A stretch of DNA of 64,000 nucleotides from Deinococcus sp. YIM 134068 (GTDB lineage Bacteria; Deinococcota; Deinococci; Deinococcales; Deinococcaceae), in assembly GCF_036543075.1 (NCBI RefSeq), contig NZ_JAZHPF010000006.1, positions 62,001-126,000 of the forward strand, given 5' to 3'. Positions 16,232 through 22,574 of this stretch are shown here, one piece after another. The notes beneath the pieces are model-generated. The model did no database searches. It worked only from the letters and a program-made list of their open reading frames with translations, and was not told where the DNA came from. Each line of letters opens with the position of its first letter. Position 1 is the stretch's first letter. The translations under genes were made by a program, and so were the position numbers.

Positions 16232-16672
16232 CTACGCTGCCTGAAGCTGCACGGCGAGGATCTCCTCGCGGACCTGCATCAGCAGCACCCCCAGCCGGTT
16301 CAGGCCGTGCCCCCGGTAGACGCCCCAGAAGCGGTCACGCCAGGCATTTTCCTCCACCAGCGCGGCGTCGCCGGTGGCCAGCAGGCGCTCGCGCAGGTCG
16401 GGCTGGCGGAACTTCACGCGCAGCATCGCCAGCATCACCTCCTCTTTCAGGTCTTCCCAGCCCGGGCGCAGGGTGAGCCGCTGTCCGGCCCGCCGCGCCT
16501 CCGCCGGGGTCGGCAGGGCGGCGATGACGGCCCGCTCGGCGGGGTCCTCCGTCTTGCAGGCCTGAAAGGCGTGTTCGACGGTCGGGTAACGCATGCCCCG
16601 CACCCGGATGACGGCGGGCTCGAAGTTGCTCAGAAAGGCGTGCCGACCACGGAACCCTCGTATTTCGGTCAT
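16232..16672 (-). CDS. NADAR family protein (putative N-glycosidase)
   Basis: A 146-aa NADAR (RibX/YbiA) family protein. It shows FLSNF near the N terminus, then YPTVEHAFQACK, then WEDLKEEVM, and the C-terminal LVEENAWRDRFWGV. Family members cleave N-glycosidic bonds in riboflavin intermediates or remove ADP-ribose from modified guanine, and several act in phage defence or beside toxins. It lies upstream of ddrA in the same operon, where reversal of DNA ADP-ribosylation would make sense, but that is inference. Confidence 0.9.
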   Translation of the reverse strand: MTEIRGFRGRHAFLSNFEPAVIRVRGMRYPTVEHAFQACKTEDPAERAVIAALPTPAEARRAGQRLTLRPGWEDLKEEVMLAMLRVKFRQPDLRERLLATGDAALVEENAWRDRFWGVYRGHGLNRLGVLLMQVREEILAVQLQAA

Positions 16673-16773
16673 GCCGGACCGTTCCCCTGGCCCCGCCGGG
16701 GGGACCCCTGACCCCTGGGCGGGGCCGGGGAGGCGGCTACGGGTGACGCTCACCTCACCTGTTGCTGGAAACT

Positions 16774-16881
16774 TTAGGGATCCTCCACCGGCATGACCCA
16801 GAGGATCCTCAGGCGTCCCGTTCTCTGGCAGGTCGTGCACCAGGTGTGTCCACGGCCGCCTTTCAACCTGCGTCCCGCCAT
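16774..16881 (-). CDS. possible 35-aa CxxC miniprotein
   Basis: A 35-codon ORF starting at ATG 16881, 19 nt after the previous stop. It contains WCTTCQ (one CxxC) and is strongly basic. No clear ribosome binding site, so weakly supported. It could be half of a zinc site formed by a dimer. Confidence 0.3.
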   Translation of the reverse strand: MAGRRLKGGRGHTWCTTCQRTGRLRILWVMPVEDP

Positions 16882-16900
16882 GAGGAGGGGACAGGAGTCT

Positions 16901-17200
16901 TCACCGACGTTCGTCCAGCGCTTCGAACGCGTGGTAGGGACGGCGGATATGGCGCGCGGCGCGGGCCAGTTGGGCCAGCTCGCGCAGGCGGGCACGGGTG
17001 GTCCGCTCGGGGTAGGGACTCTGGATGCTCGGGTCGTCGATGTCCCGGCGGTGCAGGCCGTGCAGCCAGGAGTGCTGCCGCTGGCACCTCACCAGGTACA
17101 GCAGATACCGGGCGTGCAGGTACTCCCCACCGCTGAGGTTTCCCCGGCAGGCCGCGACGAAGAGACGGTCTGCGAGGGCCAGGGCCTGGTCGAAATCCAT
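16901..17200 (-). CDS. hypothetical basic helical protein, 99 aa
   Basis: A 99-aa protein starting MDFDQALALADRL, with AAAGGAGG 8 nt before ATG 17200. It is helical and rich in Arg, Tyr and His (YLHARYLLYLVRCQRQH). The C-terminal half is basic and could bind nucleic acid. It precedes the NADAR gene. No family recognised. Confidence 0.75.
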   Translation of the reverse strand: MDFDQALALADRLFVAACRGNLSGGEYLHARYLLYLVRCQRQHSWLHGLHRRDIDDPSIQSPYPERTTRARLRELAQLARAARHIRRPYHAFEALDERR

Positions 17201-17274
17201 AGGACGAACCTCCTTTGTGGAAGGGGTTAACCCAGTGTTGGGGTATCCAGCTTCGGTGTTCGGCTGCGGGTGGT

Positions 17275-17588
17275 TCAGCAGCGGGCCACATGCCTCAGCG
17301 ACAGGAGTACGTTCCCCACCCGCTTGCGGGGGATCTCGCGCAACCGGCCCAGCTCGTCGGGAGCGTACTGATCGGTACGGGTCCGCCTGGGCAGCTACGG
17401 CCGCAGGTTGGCGAGGGCGGCCAGACAAGCGAGCGGTTCAAGTTCCTCCGGGAACGCGGCGCTCGTCAACTCCTCCAGCGGGGCCTCTTGCAGAAAGCTG
17501 CTGATCTCCCTTACCAGGCCGTACAGGTCTTGGGCGCTGCCCCGGGGCTCCTCACCCCCCAGCAGCGCCTCCGCAATGTTCTGGGGAC
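17275..17588 (-). pseudogene. coding-like frame without start, split by TAG
   Basis: After the 234-aa gene a frame continues that looks like protein (LVREISSFLQEAPLEELTS, ending ALANLRP) but has no ATG, GTG or TTG after the upstream stop. It meets TAG at 17395-17397 and runs on in the same frame (TDQYAPDELGRLREIP, ending HVARC) to TGA at 17275. It is probably a gene broken by mutations, or reached by frameshifting from the upstream gene plus stop readthrough. Family unknown. Confidence 0.4.
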
Positions 17589-18293
17589 TTACACCCGCAC
17601 CGCGTAGACGGGCAGGCCGCTCTGCTGCGCGGACGCGAACTGCGCCTGGTTGGCCCCCTGCAGGCCGCCCTGACCCACGATGTGGCTGATCCCAGTGATG
17701 GGCACCGACGCGAAGATCGCCCGGGCGTAGCGCACGGCGGGTGCTCCCGCCCCCAGGCGCCCCCGCAGCTGGTATTCCCCCTCCCCGAGGTACCGGGTGA
17801 GCGTCCCTGGCGTGGCGCTCGGCGTGACCCACCAGTGCAGGCCGGTGCAACCCGAGTGCGCGGGGTGTCGCTTGCCCGTCGGGCAGACGTGCGTCCCTTC
17901 CAGATGGGGCATCAAGGTCTCGGCGCTCACGACCAGGCCCTTGTTGTGGATGAACAGGAAGCGGCTTTGCGCGCTGAGCTTGCCCACCGGCAGGGTGGGG
18001 GAGACCTTGCGCGAGAAGCCCATGCGCCGCGCCTCCTCCCAGAAGTCCGGCACGAAGGGGTAGTGCGACTCGCCAATCAGGTCCACGACGTGCGTGACCC
18101 CCCTGGGATCGGTCCAAAGCGTGACGCCCAGCGCGCTGACGCTCAGGTTGGTGGGGACCAGGGTGGGAAAGTCCACCAGGAAGTGGTCGAGCGGGTGGGT
18201 GCCGCTGGCGCTGACCGCGCCTTCCAGGTACCACCCGCCGAGAATCCGCCCGTCGCCGCAAAGCCGCCGTCCACCCTGTGCCAGTCCGTGCAT
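17589..18293 (-). CDS. hypothetical PRTRC-block protein, 234 aa
   Basis: A 234-aa protein with no recognised domain. It occupies a place where PRTRC protein A might be expected, yet it lacks a JAB-type metal motif, so that name is not given. It has an N-terminal beta-rich part (GWYLEGAVSASG, NLSVSALGVTLW), a Cys/His cluster (HVCPTGKRHPAHSGC) that could bind metal, and a C-terminal ASVPITGISHIVGQGG. CGGAGG precedes ATG 18293, and a GTCGC hairpin lies upstream. Confidence 0.75.
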   Translation of the reverse strand: MHGLAQGGRRLCGDGRILGGWYLEGAVSASGTHPLDHFLVDFPTLVPTNLSVSALGVTLWTDPRGVTHVVDLIGESHYPFVPDFWEEARRMGFSRKVSPTLPVGKLSAQSRFLFIHNKGLVVSAETLMPHLEGTHVCPTGKRHPAHSGCTGLHWWVTPSATPGTLTRYLGEGEYQLRGRLGAGAPAVRYARAIFASVPITGISHIVGQGGLQGANQAQFASAQQSGLPVYAVRV

Positions 18294-18318
18294 ACCGCAC
18301 CTCCGTTGTTCCCCACCT

Positions 18319-18340
18319 GCGCGCGCTGCTCGCGCGCGAC
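18319..18340 (-). promoter_or_regulatory. GTCGC intergenic hairpin
   Basis: Minus strand: GTC then GCGCGC-GAGCA-GCGCGC, starting 6 nt after the previous small gene's stop and before the 234-aa gene. Confidence 0.6.
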
Positions 18341-18346
18341 CCCTCC

Positions 18347-18523
18347 TCAGGGCAGCAGGACCTGCTCGACGTGGACCGAGGTGGCGCCCGTGACCGTGCG
18401 GCAGGTCACGTCCCAGGTACCCCGCAGGGCAGGGGGGCGGCCGCTGGGCACGTACCCGCAGGCCCCGTCCACCGTGAGGTACGTCGCGAGCACCCAGGGA
18501 AAGGGGTCAGACGCCACAGCCAC
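18347..18523 (-). CDS. small hypothetical protein after ParB (58 aa, GTG start uncertain)
   Basis: A coding-like frame with a typical protein pattern (DPFPWVLATYLTVDGACGYV, ending VHVEQVLLP). GTG 18523 is the best available start but lacks a ribosome binding site. The same frame is open further upstream (AAWDWVEDRLPTPAAPFLG) and joins the parB frame across parB's TGA. The sequence could therefore be a C-terminal extension of ParB cut off by a stop, or a small gene. Confidence 0.45.
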   Translation of the reverse strand: MAVASDPFPWVLATYLTVDGACGYVPSGRPPALRGTWDVTCRTVTGATSVHVEQVLLP

Positions 18524-18604
18524 TCTCAGGCCCAGGAAGGGGGCAGCAGGCGTTGGAAGCCTATCCTCAACCCAGTCCCACGCCGCCCCCGTCCTTGCCG
18601 AGCC

Positions 18605-19534
18605 TCAGGCGGCCCCAGAGCGGGTTGCCCGGACCCGGCTCGGGGGCCGGTTCACAGCGGGCAGGGGAGTCGGCGACAGCGGGGCAGGCTCCAGCGCCCC
18701 CTCCACGGCGGTGCGGTCCAGGGCCGACGACGCCTCCGGAACGGTCCCTGTCCCGGCCAGGTCCAGCAGTGCCTGGGCCAGCGCGGCGAGGTCCACGCTC
18801 TCGTTGCGGGCCATCGCCTCCACCCGGCTCGCCAGGTCGGCCACCACGTCCACCTCGATCAAGGGTGCCGGGGCGTCCATCAGCGCGGCACCCAGCACGT
18901 CGCCCAGGTCCTCTTGCTGGGCCACCCGCGCGCCCTTGAGGTCGTCGGCCGTGAACTTCGCGCCCGGGTCCCCCGCGACCTTGGCCTGCAAGGCCCCGAC
19001 CACCTGGGTGCGGTACGGCTCGTTCAGCGCGGCGATCTGCTCAACCACGCCGACGGCGACCTGCTCGCCGACCAGGTGGAGCACCCACTCGGGCAGCTCG
19101 AGCAGCCTCGCGCGCTTTTTCAAAGTGCCGAGCGGCGCACCCCACAGGTCCGCCACACCCTTGAGGTTGTACCCCTGATTCAGCTTGTCGCGCAGCGCCA
19201 GCGCCTCGGCAACCGGGTTGTTCGAGCGGCCCAGGTTCTCGATGCCGGTGATGTCGGCCGCCGACCCGCTGTGGCTGCTGACGAACGCGGGTACCTCGGT
19301 CAGCCCCACGTCCCGGGCAGTGTGGAAACGCCGGGTCCCGGCGGACACGCGGTAGCGGTAGGGACTGCCCTCCGGCGCCGGGTACAGTTCCAGCGGCGTG
19401 AGGATGCCGAACTGCTTCACGGCCGGGCCGATGGGATTGCGCGCGCCCCGCAGCTCGGGCGGCTCGATCTCCACCATGGGCACCACCTGGTACTGCCGCT
19501 CGCCCTGGTTCTGAAACAAAGGTGTTGCATTCAT
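18605..19534 (-). CDS. PRTRC system ParB family protein
   Basis: A 309-aa ParB/Spo0J-like protein. The N-terminal ParB nuclease/CTPase fold is visible as QFGILTPLELY, then YRVSAGTRRFHTARDVGLTEVPAFV (the GxRR box), then IENLGRSNNPVAEA. A helix-turn-helix region follows (GVADLWGAPLGTLKKRARLLELP). No ParA partner is in the window, as is usual for PRTRC ParB, which differs from classical partition ParB. GGAGG precedes ATG 19534, and a GTCGC hairpin lies upstream. The role is presumably DNA binding in plasmid maintenance. Confidence 0.9.
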   Translation of the reverse strand: MNATPLFQNQGERQYQVVPMVEIEPPELRGARNPIGPAVKQFGILTPLELYPAPEGSPYRYRVSAGTRRFHTARDVGLTEVPAFVSSHSGSAADITGIENLGRSNNPVAEALALRDKLNQGYNLKGVADLWGAPLGTLKKRARLLELPEWVLHLVGEQVAVGVVEQIAALNEPYRTQVVGALQAKVAGDPGAKFTADDLKGARVAQQEDLGDVLGAALMDAPAPLIEVDVVADLASRVEAMARNESVDLAALAQALLDLAGTGTVPEASSALDRTAVEGALEPAPLSPTPLPAVNRPPSRVRATRSGAA

Positions 19535-19557
19535 GCCGACCTCCACCACGCCCGGCC

Positions 19558-19581
19558 GCGCCGGTGCAGTTCCGGCGCGAC
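19558..19581 (-). promoter_or_regulatory. GTCGC intergenic hairpin before parB
   Basis: Minus strand: GTC then GCGCCGG-AACTGCA-CCGGCGC, a perfect 7-bp stem beginning 3 nt after the upstream stop. Confidence 0.65.
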
Positions 19582-19583
19582 CC

Positions 19584-19793
19584 CTATCCGGGACGCCCCC
19601 TGCTCCGCGCCCAGTCGCGCACCATCGCCCCAACCCAGAGACCGGCCACGCCACCAAGCCCACGGCCCAGCATCTGCTCCATGTCCGCAGGCCCGGCGTG
19701 CCATTGCCAGACACCCAGGCCGAGCAGGACCAAGCCGAGCAAAGAGGCGGCGACGCACAGGCCGAACACGGCGCCACGAACAAGTGGGTGCAT
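19584..19793 (-). CDS. small two-TM membrane protein
   Basis: A 69-aa protein with a long hydrophobic segment (residues about 6-28, VFGLCVAASLLGLVLLGLGV) and a weaker second one (about 43-60). TGGAGG precedes ATG 19793. The start lies 14 nt downstream of an intrinsic terminator, so its expression, and perhaps that of parB, depends on readthrough. Function unknown. Confidence 0.75.
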   Translation of the reverse strand: MHPLVRGAVFGLCVAASLLGLVLLGLGVWQWHAGPADMEQMLGRGLGGVAGLWVGAMVRDWARSRGRPG

Positions 19794-19806
19794 AGACACC
19801 TCCACG

Positions 19807-19846
19807 AAAAAAGGGGTTCGCGGCGCCGCGCAGCACCGCGAACCCC
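19807..19846 (-). terminator. intrinsic terminator / possible attenuator
   Basis: On the minus strand GGGGTTCGCGG pairs with CCGCGAACCCC (11 bp), followed by TTTTTT. It sits between a 30-codon leader-like ORF and the membrane protein gene, with the next ribosome binding site only a few bases after the T-run. That layout fits attenuation. Confidence 0.8.
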
Positions 19847-19861
19847 CACGAGAGGCTCAGA

Positions 19862-19954
19862 TCACATCACCTGCGACTCGCTGCCCAGGCAGAGGGTTTC
19901 AAACCGCCACCTGGTCAGGAACGCCAGCGTCCAGAACGCCGGAAAGTTCCACAT
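19862..19954 (-). CDS. 30-aa ORF, possible Trp-rich leader peptide
   Basis: ATG 19954 follows a textbook AAGGAGG with 5-nt spacing. The 30-residue product begins MWNFPAFW and has three Trp and four Phe in the first 18 residues. It ends TGA 15 nt before the terminator stem. A short ORF with clustered aromatic codons directly before a terminator is the form of an amino-acid attenuator. It could also be a small membrane-active peptide. A GTCGC hairpin lies upstream. Confidence 0.55.
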   Translation of the reverse strand: MWNFPAFWTLAFLTRWRFETLCLGSESQVM

Positions 19955-19981
19955 GTTTCACCTCCTTTCGCCCCCGCCCCG

Positions 19982-20004
19982 GCGGCGGCCCCGTCCGCCG
20001 CGAC
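19982..20004 (-). promoter_or_regulatory. GTCGC intergenic hairpin before leader-like ORF
   Basis: Minus strand: GTC then GCGGCGG-ACGGGG-CCGCCGC, 7-bp stem, between a terminator and the 30-aa ORF. Confidence 0.6.
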
Positions 20005-20011
20005 CCCACGC

Positions 20012-20051
20012 AAAAAGGGGGAGACGCGCCAGGCGCCCGCGCGTCTCCCCC
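20012..20051 (-). terminator. intrinsic terminator
   Basis: Perfect 12-bp stem (GGGGGAGACGCG / CGCGTCTCCCCC) followed by TTTTT on the minus strand, 14 nt after the stop of the 151-aa gene. Confidence 0.85.
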
Positions 20052-20064
20052 GCTTGTGCCGAAC

Positions 20065-20520
20065 TCAGTCGGCTGCGTTTTCCACGGTGGGCCCCGGCCC
20101 GGCCACCTGCCAGAACGCCCTGACGTACGCGCGGGCACCTTCGAGCCACCCCGCGCGCTGCTCCGCTTTCACCCCGGCCTCGCGGCACAGCGCCAGCAGG
20201 TCCAGGCGCCGCATGCCCACCCACCTGCCCCGGAAGTGCGCGTGCACGCTGGCGTACCCGCCCAGCACCGCGCCGCTGTACACCCGCTGCTCGGTGGCGA
20301 ACGTCAGCACGTCCGGCATGGCCAGGTGCCCCAGACACTCCCACACCAGGTCGCGCCCCTCACCCAGGCTGCTGAAGCGCAGGCTCACGCCCTCGACCGG
20401 CGTGCCTGCCCGGCCCACCACGTGGAAAGGCTCCTGGTGGAACTTCGGGTTGGGGTGCGTCAGGCGGAAGTCCGAGTCCCGGAAGGCGAGGGTCACGTCG
20501 GCGCGTTCGTCCTGTGTCAT
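20065..20520 (-). CDS. hypothetical protein, 151 aa
   Basis: A 151-aa soluble protein (VTLAFRDSDFRLTHPNPKF near the start, AYVRAFWQVAG near the end), alternating strands and helices, no Cys-based metal site. ATG 20520 follows a GTCGC hairpin and a weak AAGGGGG. It is the last gene before a strong terminator, in the SSB transcription unit. No family recognised. Confidence 0.75.
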   Translation of the reverse strand: MTQDERADVTLAFRDSDFRLTHPNPKFHQEPFHVVGRAGTPVEGVSLRFSSLGEGRDLVWECLGHLAMPDVLTFATEQRVYSGAVLGGYASVHAHFRGRWVGMRRLDLLALCREAGVKAEQRAGWLEGARAYVRAFWQVAGPGPTVENAAD

Positions 20521-20531
20521 GCCCCCTTGCG

Positions 20532-20550
20532 GCGCGCGGCAGCGCGCGAC
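20532..20550 (-). promoter_or_regulatory. GTCGC intergenic hairpin
   Basis: Minus strand: GTC then GCGCGC-TGCC-GCGCGC, before the 151-aa gene. Confidence 0.6.
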
Positions 20551-20574
20551 TCCCCGCTGCCGCGTCTCCGGGCG

Positions 20575-20844
20575 TTACCCCAGCCGCCGCCACCCCATGC
20601 CCGGCAGGCACTCCAGCACCTCGCTGTTCAGTTCCACAACGTCACCCGGCGCAGTGCTGCGCGCCGTCGCCTCCGGCACCAGGCAGCGGACGCCCAGGCC
20701 ACGTGCCCAGTGCGAGTCGCCGAAGTGCTGCACCACCCGGAAGGCCATGTCCGGGTCGGTACACCGTTCCACCTCCGCCACCAGTACGAAGTCTTCCGGC
20801 CAGCGCGCCCCGGGACCCCTGGCATGAAACACTTTCGCCATCAT
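20575..20844 (-). CDS. hypothetical protein with GDVV...GW domain, 89 aa
   Basis: An 89-aa protein that shares a block with the C-terminal part of the protein at 3656-4192: VVQHF, then a Trp, R-C, PGDVVEL, and a terminal GMGWRRLG. This resembles the YodL-type domain of mobile-element proteins. ATG 20844 (a second ATG follows) is preceded by GGAGG. It lies between SSB and the 151-aa gene. Confidence 0.75.
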   Translation of the reverse strand: MMAKVFHARGPGARWPEDFVLVAEVERCTDPDMAFRVVQHFGDSHWARGLGVRCLVPEATARSTAPGDVVELNSEVLECLPGMGWRRLG

Positions 20845-20867
20845 CCTGCACCTCCGCGTGCTTCCCA

Positions 20868-20883
20868 GCGCCGCAGGCGCGAA
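20868..20883 (-). promoter_or_regulatory. intergenic hairpin, TTCGC variant
   Basis: Minus strand: TTC then GCGCC-TGC-GGCGC, a variant of the GTCGC family before the 89-aa gene. Confidence 0.5.
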
Positions 20884-20962
20884 GGCTGAGCGTCCCGACA
20901 ATAGCGGCGTCCACCGAGCCGAGAGGGCGAAGATGCCGACATGCGTGCTCAGTGGCCGTAAG

Positions 20963-21009
20963 AAAAAGGACCTCCAGTCTCCCTGCGTTGTGGGGGAGAC
21001 CAGAGGTCC
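20963..21009 (-). terminator. intrinsic terminator after ssb
   Basis: A 16-bp stem with two G-T pairs (GGACCTCTGGTCTCCC with its partner), followed by TTTTT on the minus strand, 28 nt after the ssb stop. Confidence 0.85.
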
Positions 21010-21036
21010 GCATCCCTTCCTGACTGGCAAGGGGAT

Positions 21037-21735
21037 TTAGGCAACGTTTGCTGGGGCGTCCTGACTGCTGCGCGCGAGGACCTGCACGCTCCGCGCTTCC
21101 ACCTTCGTGGACAGGCGCTTGTTGCCGTCACGGTCCGTCCACGCCTCGTTGAACAGCCGCCCGCCCACCACCACGCCCGTCCCCTTGCGCGCGTCCTGGT
21201 GGGCCGTGGCCAGGTGCCGCCACAACACCACGTCCATCCAGTGCGTCTTCTCCTGCGACTGGCCCTGGCGGTTCCTGAAGCGGTCCGTCACGCCGACCCG
21301 CAGCTCCAGCACCGGCTCCTTCGCCGCTGTGTGCCGGAGCTGCACGTCGCGTGCCAGGTGGCCGGAGACCGTCACCTGGTTCAGACCGGGCACCGCGTCC
21401 GCCGGGGCGTCCAGCACCGCGAGCTGCAAGGCCTTGACCTTCAGTGCGCTGCGCTTGCCGCCCTCCGGCGCTTCCCACTCGCTGTACTCCAGTGAGCCGT
21501 CCAGCACCATCGGCGTGCCCTTCACGCACGCGCGCTCGGCCGAGTACTCGGCGGCCTTCCCGACCTGCTCGAAGCGGTGGTACCACTCCACCATCCGCAG
21601 ACTGTCCCCGACGAACAGTTCCTCCTGCCCATGCAAGGTGCCTTCCAGCACCGCCATACCGGTCGGCGTGTACCGCAGCGCCGCGTCCTCCACCAGCCGT
21701 CCCACCAAGGTCACCCGGTTCAGTCCCAGAGCCAT
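21037..21735 (-). CDS. ssb: single-stranded DNA-binding protein, two OB folds
   Basis: A 232-aa SSB with two OB folds in one chain: residues about 4-105 (LNRVTLVGRLVEDAALRYT) and about 115-222 (LNQVTVSGHLARDVQLRHT, then MDVVLWRHLA). This is the Deinococcus-Thermus form, where two such chains replace the usual tetramer. The Deinococcus chromosomal protein is about 300 aa and ends in an acidic tip; this one ends SSQDAPANVA with no acidic DDxPF tail, so partner recruitment may be lost. GGGAGG precedes ATG 21735. It is probably a plasmid-specific SSB. Confidence 0.93.
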   Translation of the reverse strand: MALGLNRVTLVGRLVEDAALRYTPTGMAVLEGTLHGQEELFVGDSLRMVEWYHRFEQVGKAAEYSAERACVKGTPMVLDGSLEYSEWEAPEGGKRSALKVKALQLAVLDAPADAVPGLNQVTVSGHLARDVQLRHTAAKEPVLELRVGVTDRFRNRQGQSQEKTHWMDVVLWRHLATAHQDARKGTGVVVGGRLFNEAWTDRDGNKRLSTKVEARSVQVLARSSQDAPANVA

Positions 21736-21795
21736 GTGCGTTCCTCCCTGTGCGTGATCTCGAAGTCGCCGAACTGCTCCCGACACCTCACCCCT

Positions 21796-21827
21796 GGACG
21801 CGCCAGCGTCCGACTCCTGGCGCGTCC
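21796..21827 (-). promoter_or_regulatory. long hairpin upstream of ssb
   Basis: An 11-bp inverted repeat (GGACGCGCCAG / CTGGCGCGTCC) with a 10-nt loop, about 60 nt before the ssb start and 13 nt after the upstream stop. No T-run. It could terminate, process or regulate. Confidence 0.55.
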
Positions 21828-21839
21828 GGGAGCCGTGGG

Positions 21840-22466
21840 CTAACGCCCCCTACCGCGCCGCGTTCGCTCGGGACGGGAGTAGTGCCCGGCGCCCAGCGTG
21901 TTGTTCCGGATCTGAGGGCGCGAGAACGGGCTCGCCAACTTGTGCGTCCACGAGCCCTGCGGAGTCTGTGCCGCCAGCAGCAGCCGCACCGCCTCGGCGT
22001 TGCCCTCCACCAGCTGGCGCAAGCGCCGCTCCAACGCCCGCCCCGACGCCGCGTTGAGGAACACCGTGTCCTGCGCCCCGTTCAGGGACAGGGACACGAC
22101 CTCTGCGGAGGCGCACACCTTCAGCTCCCCGTTCGCCAGGCTCTGCCAGCCCGGGTTCGCCCGGGCCGCGACCACCAGCAGGAGCGTCACGGTCTCCGCC
22201 CAGGTCAGGTTCACGTGCGCCGCTGCGGTCGTCAGCAGCAGTCCTCCTAGCAGGCACTCCTCTACCTCCACCAGCGGCGTGGCCGCAGCGCTCCAGATCG
22301 GGCGCAGTCGGCCGTCCAGTTCCTCCAGCACCTCTCCCGTCTCCCGGTCCCAGACCGTCACGCGCTGCGGCCTCTCCCTGAAGACCACACCAGCCAGCGC
22401 CAGCGCGTCCTGCACCACGACCGAGCGTCCGCCTCCGAAGTGCACCTCGTACCGTTCCTGCGACAT
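21840..22466 (-). CDS. hypothetical protein, 208 aa
   Basis: A 208-aa protein. The first third is beta-rich (YEVHFGGGRSVVVQDALALAG), the middle is a hydrophobic helical region (VNLTWAETVTLLLVVAARANPG), and the end is basic (HYSRPERTRRGRGR), suggesting nucleic-acid contact. ATG 22466 follows GGCAGG and a GTCGC hairpin. It lies upstream of ssb in the same unit. No family recognised. Confidence 0.75.
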   Translation of the reverse strand: MSQERYEVHFGGGRSVVVQDALALAGVVFRERPQRVTVWDRETGEVLEELDGRLRPIWSAAATPLVEVEECLLGGLLLTTAAAHVNLTWAETVTLLLVVAARANPGWQSLANGELKVCASAEVVSLSLNGAQDTVFLNAASGRALERRLRQLVEGNAEAVRLLLAAQTPQGSWTHKLASPFSRPQIRNNTLGAGHYSRPERTRRGRGR

Positions 22467-22477
22467 GACCTGCCCGC

Positions 22478-22496
22478 GCGCACGCCAGTGCGCGAC
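22478..22496 (-). promoter_or_regulatory. GTCGC intergenic hairpin
   Basis: Minus strand: GTC then GCGCAC-TGGC-GTGCGC. The A-T pair replacing G-C shows that arm pairing, not arm sequence, is kept. Confidence 0.65.
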
Positions 22497-22574
22497 ACCC
22501 GGGCCACCAGGCGGCATGGAAAGAGGGAAGGGGTCACCACTCTCCCTTCCCTTCTCGACCGCCTCTGAATCACG

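Noticed and set aside
17589..18293. Naming the 234-aa protein PRTRC protein A
   Set aside because: No JAB metal motif or other visible match; position alone is not enough.
22478..22496. GTCGC hairpins as ordinary intrinsic terminators
   Set aside because: They lack T-runs, sit next to ribosome binding sites, and true terminators with T-runs (20012, 20963, 19807) coexist in the same block.
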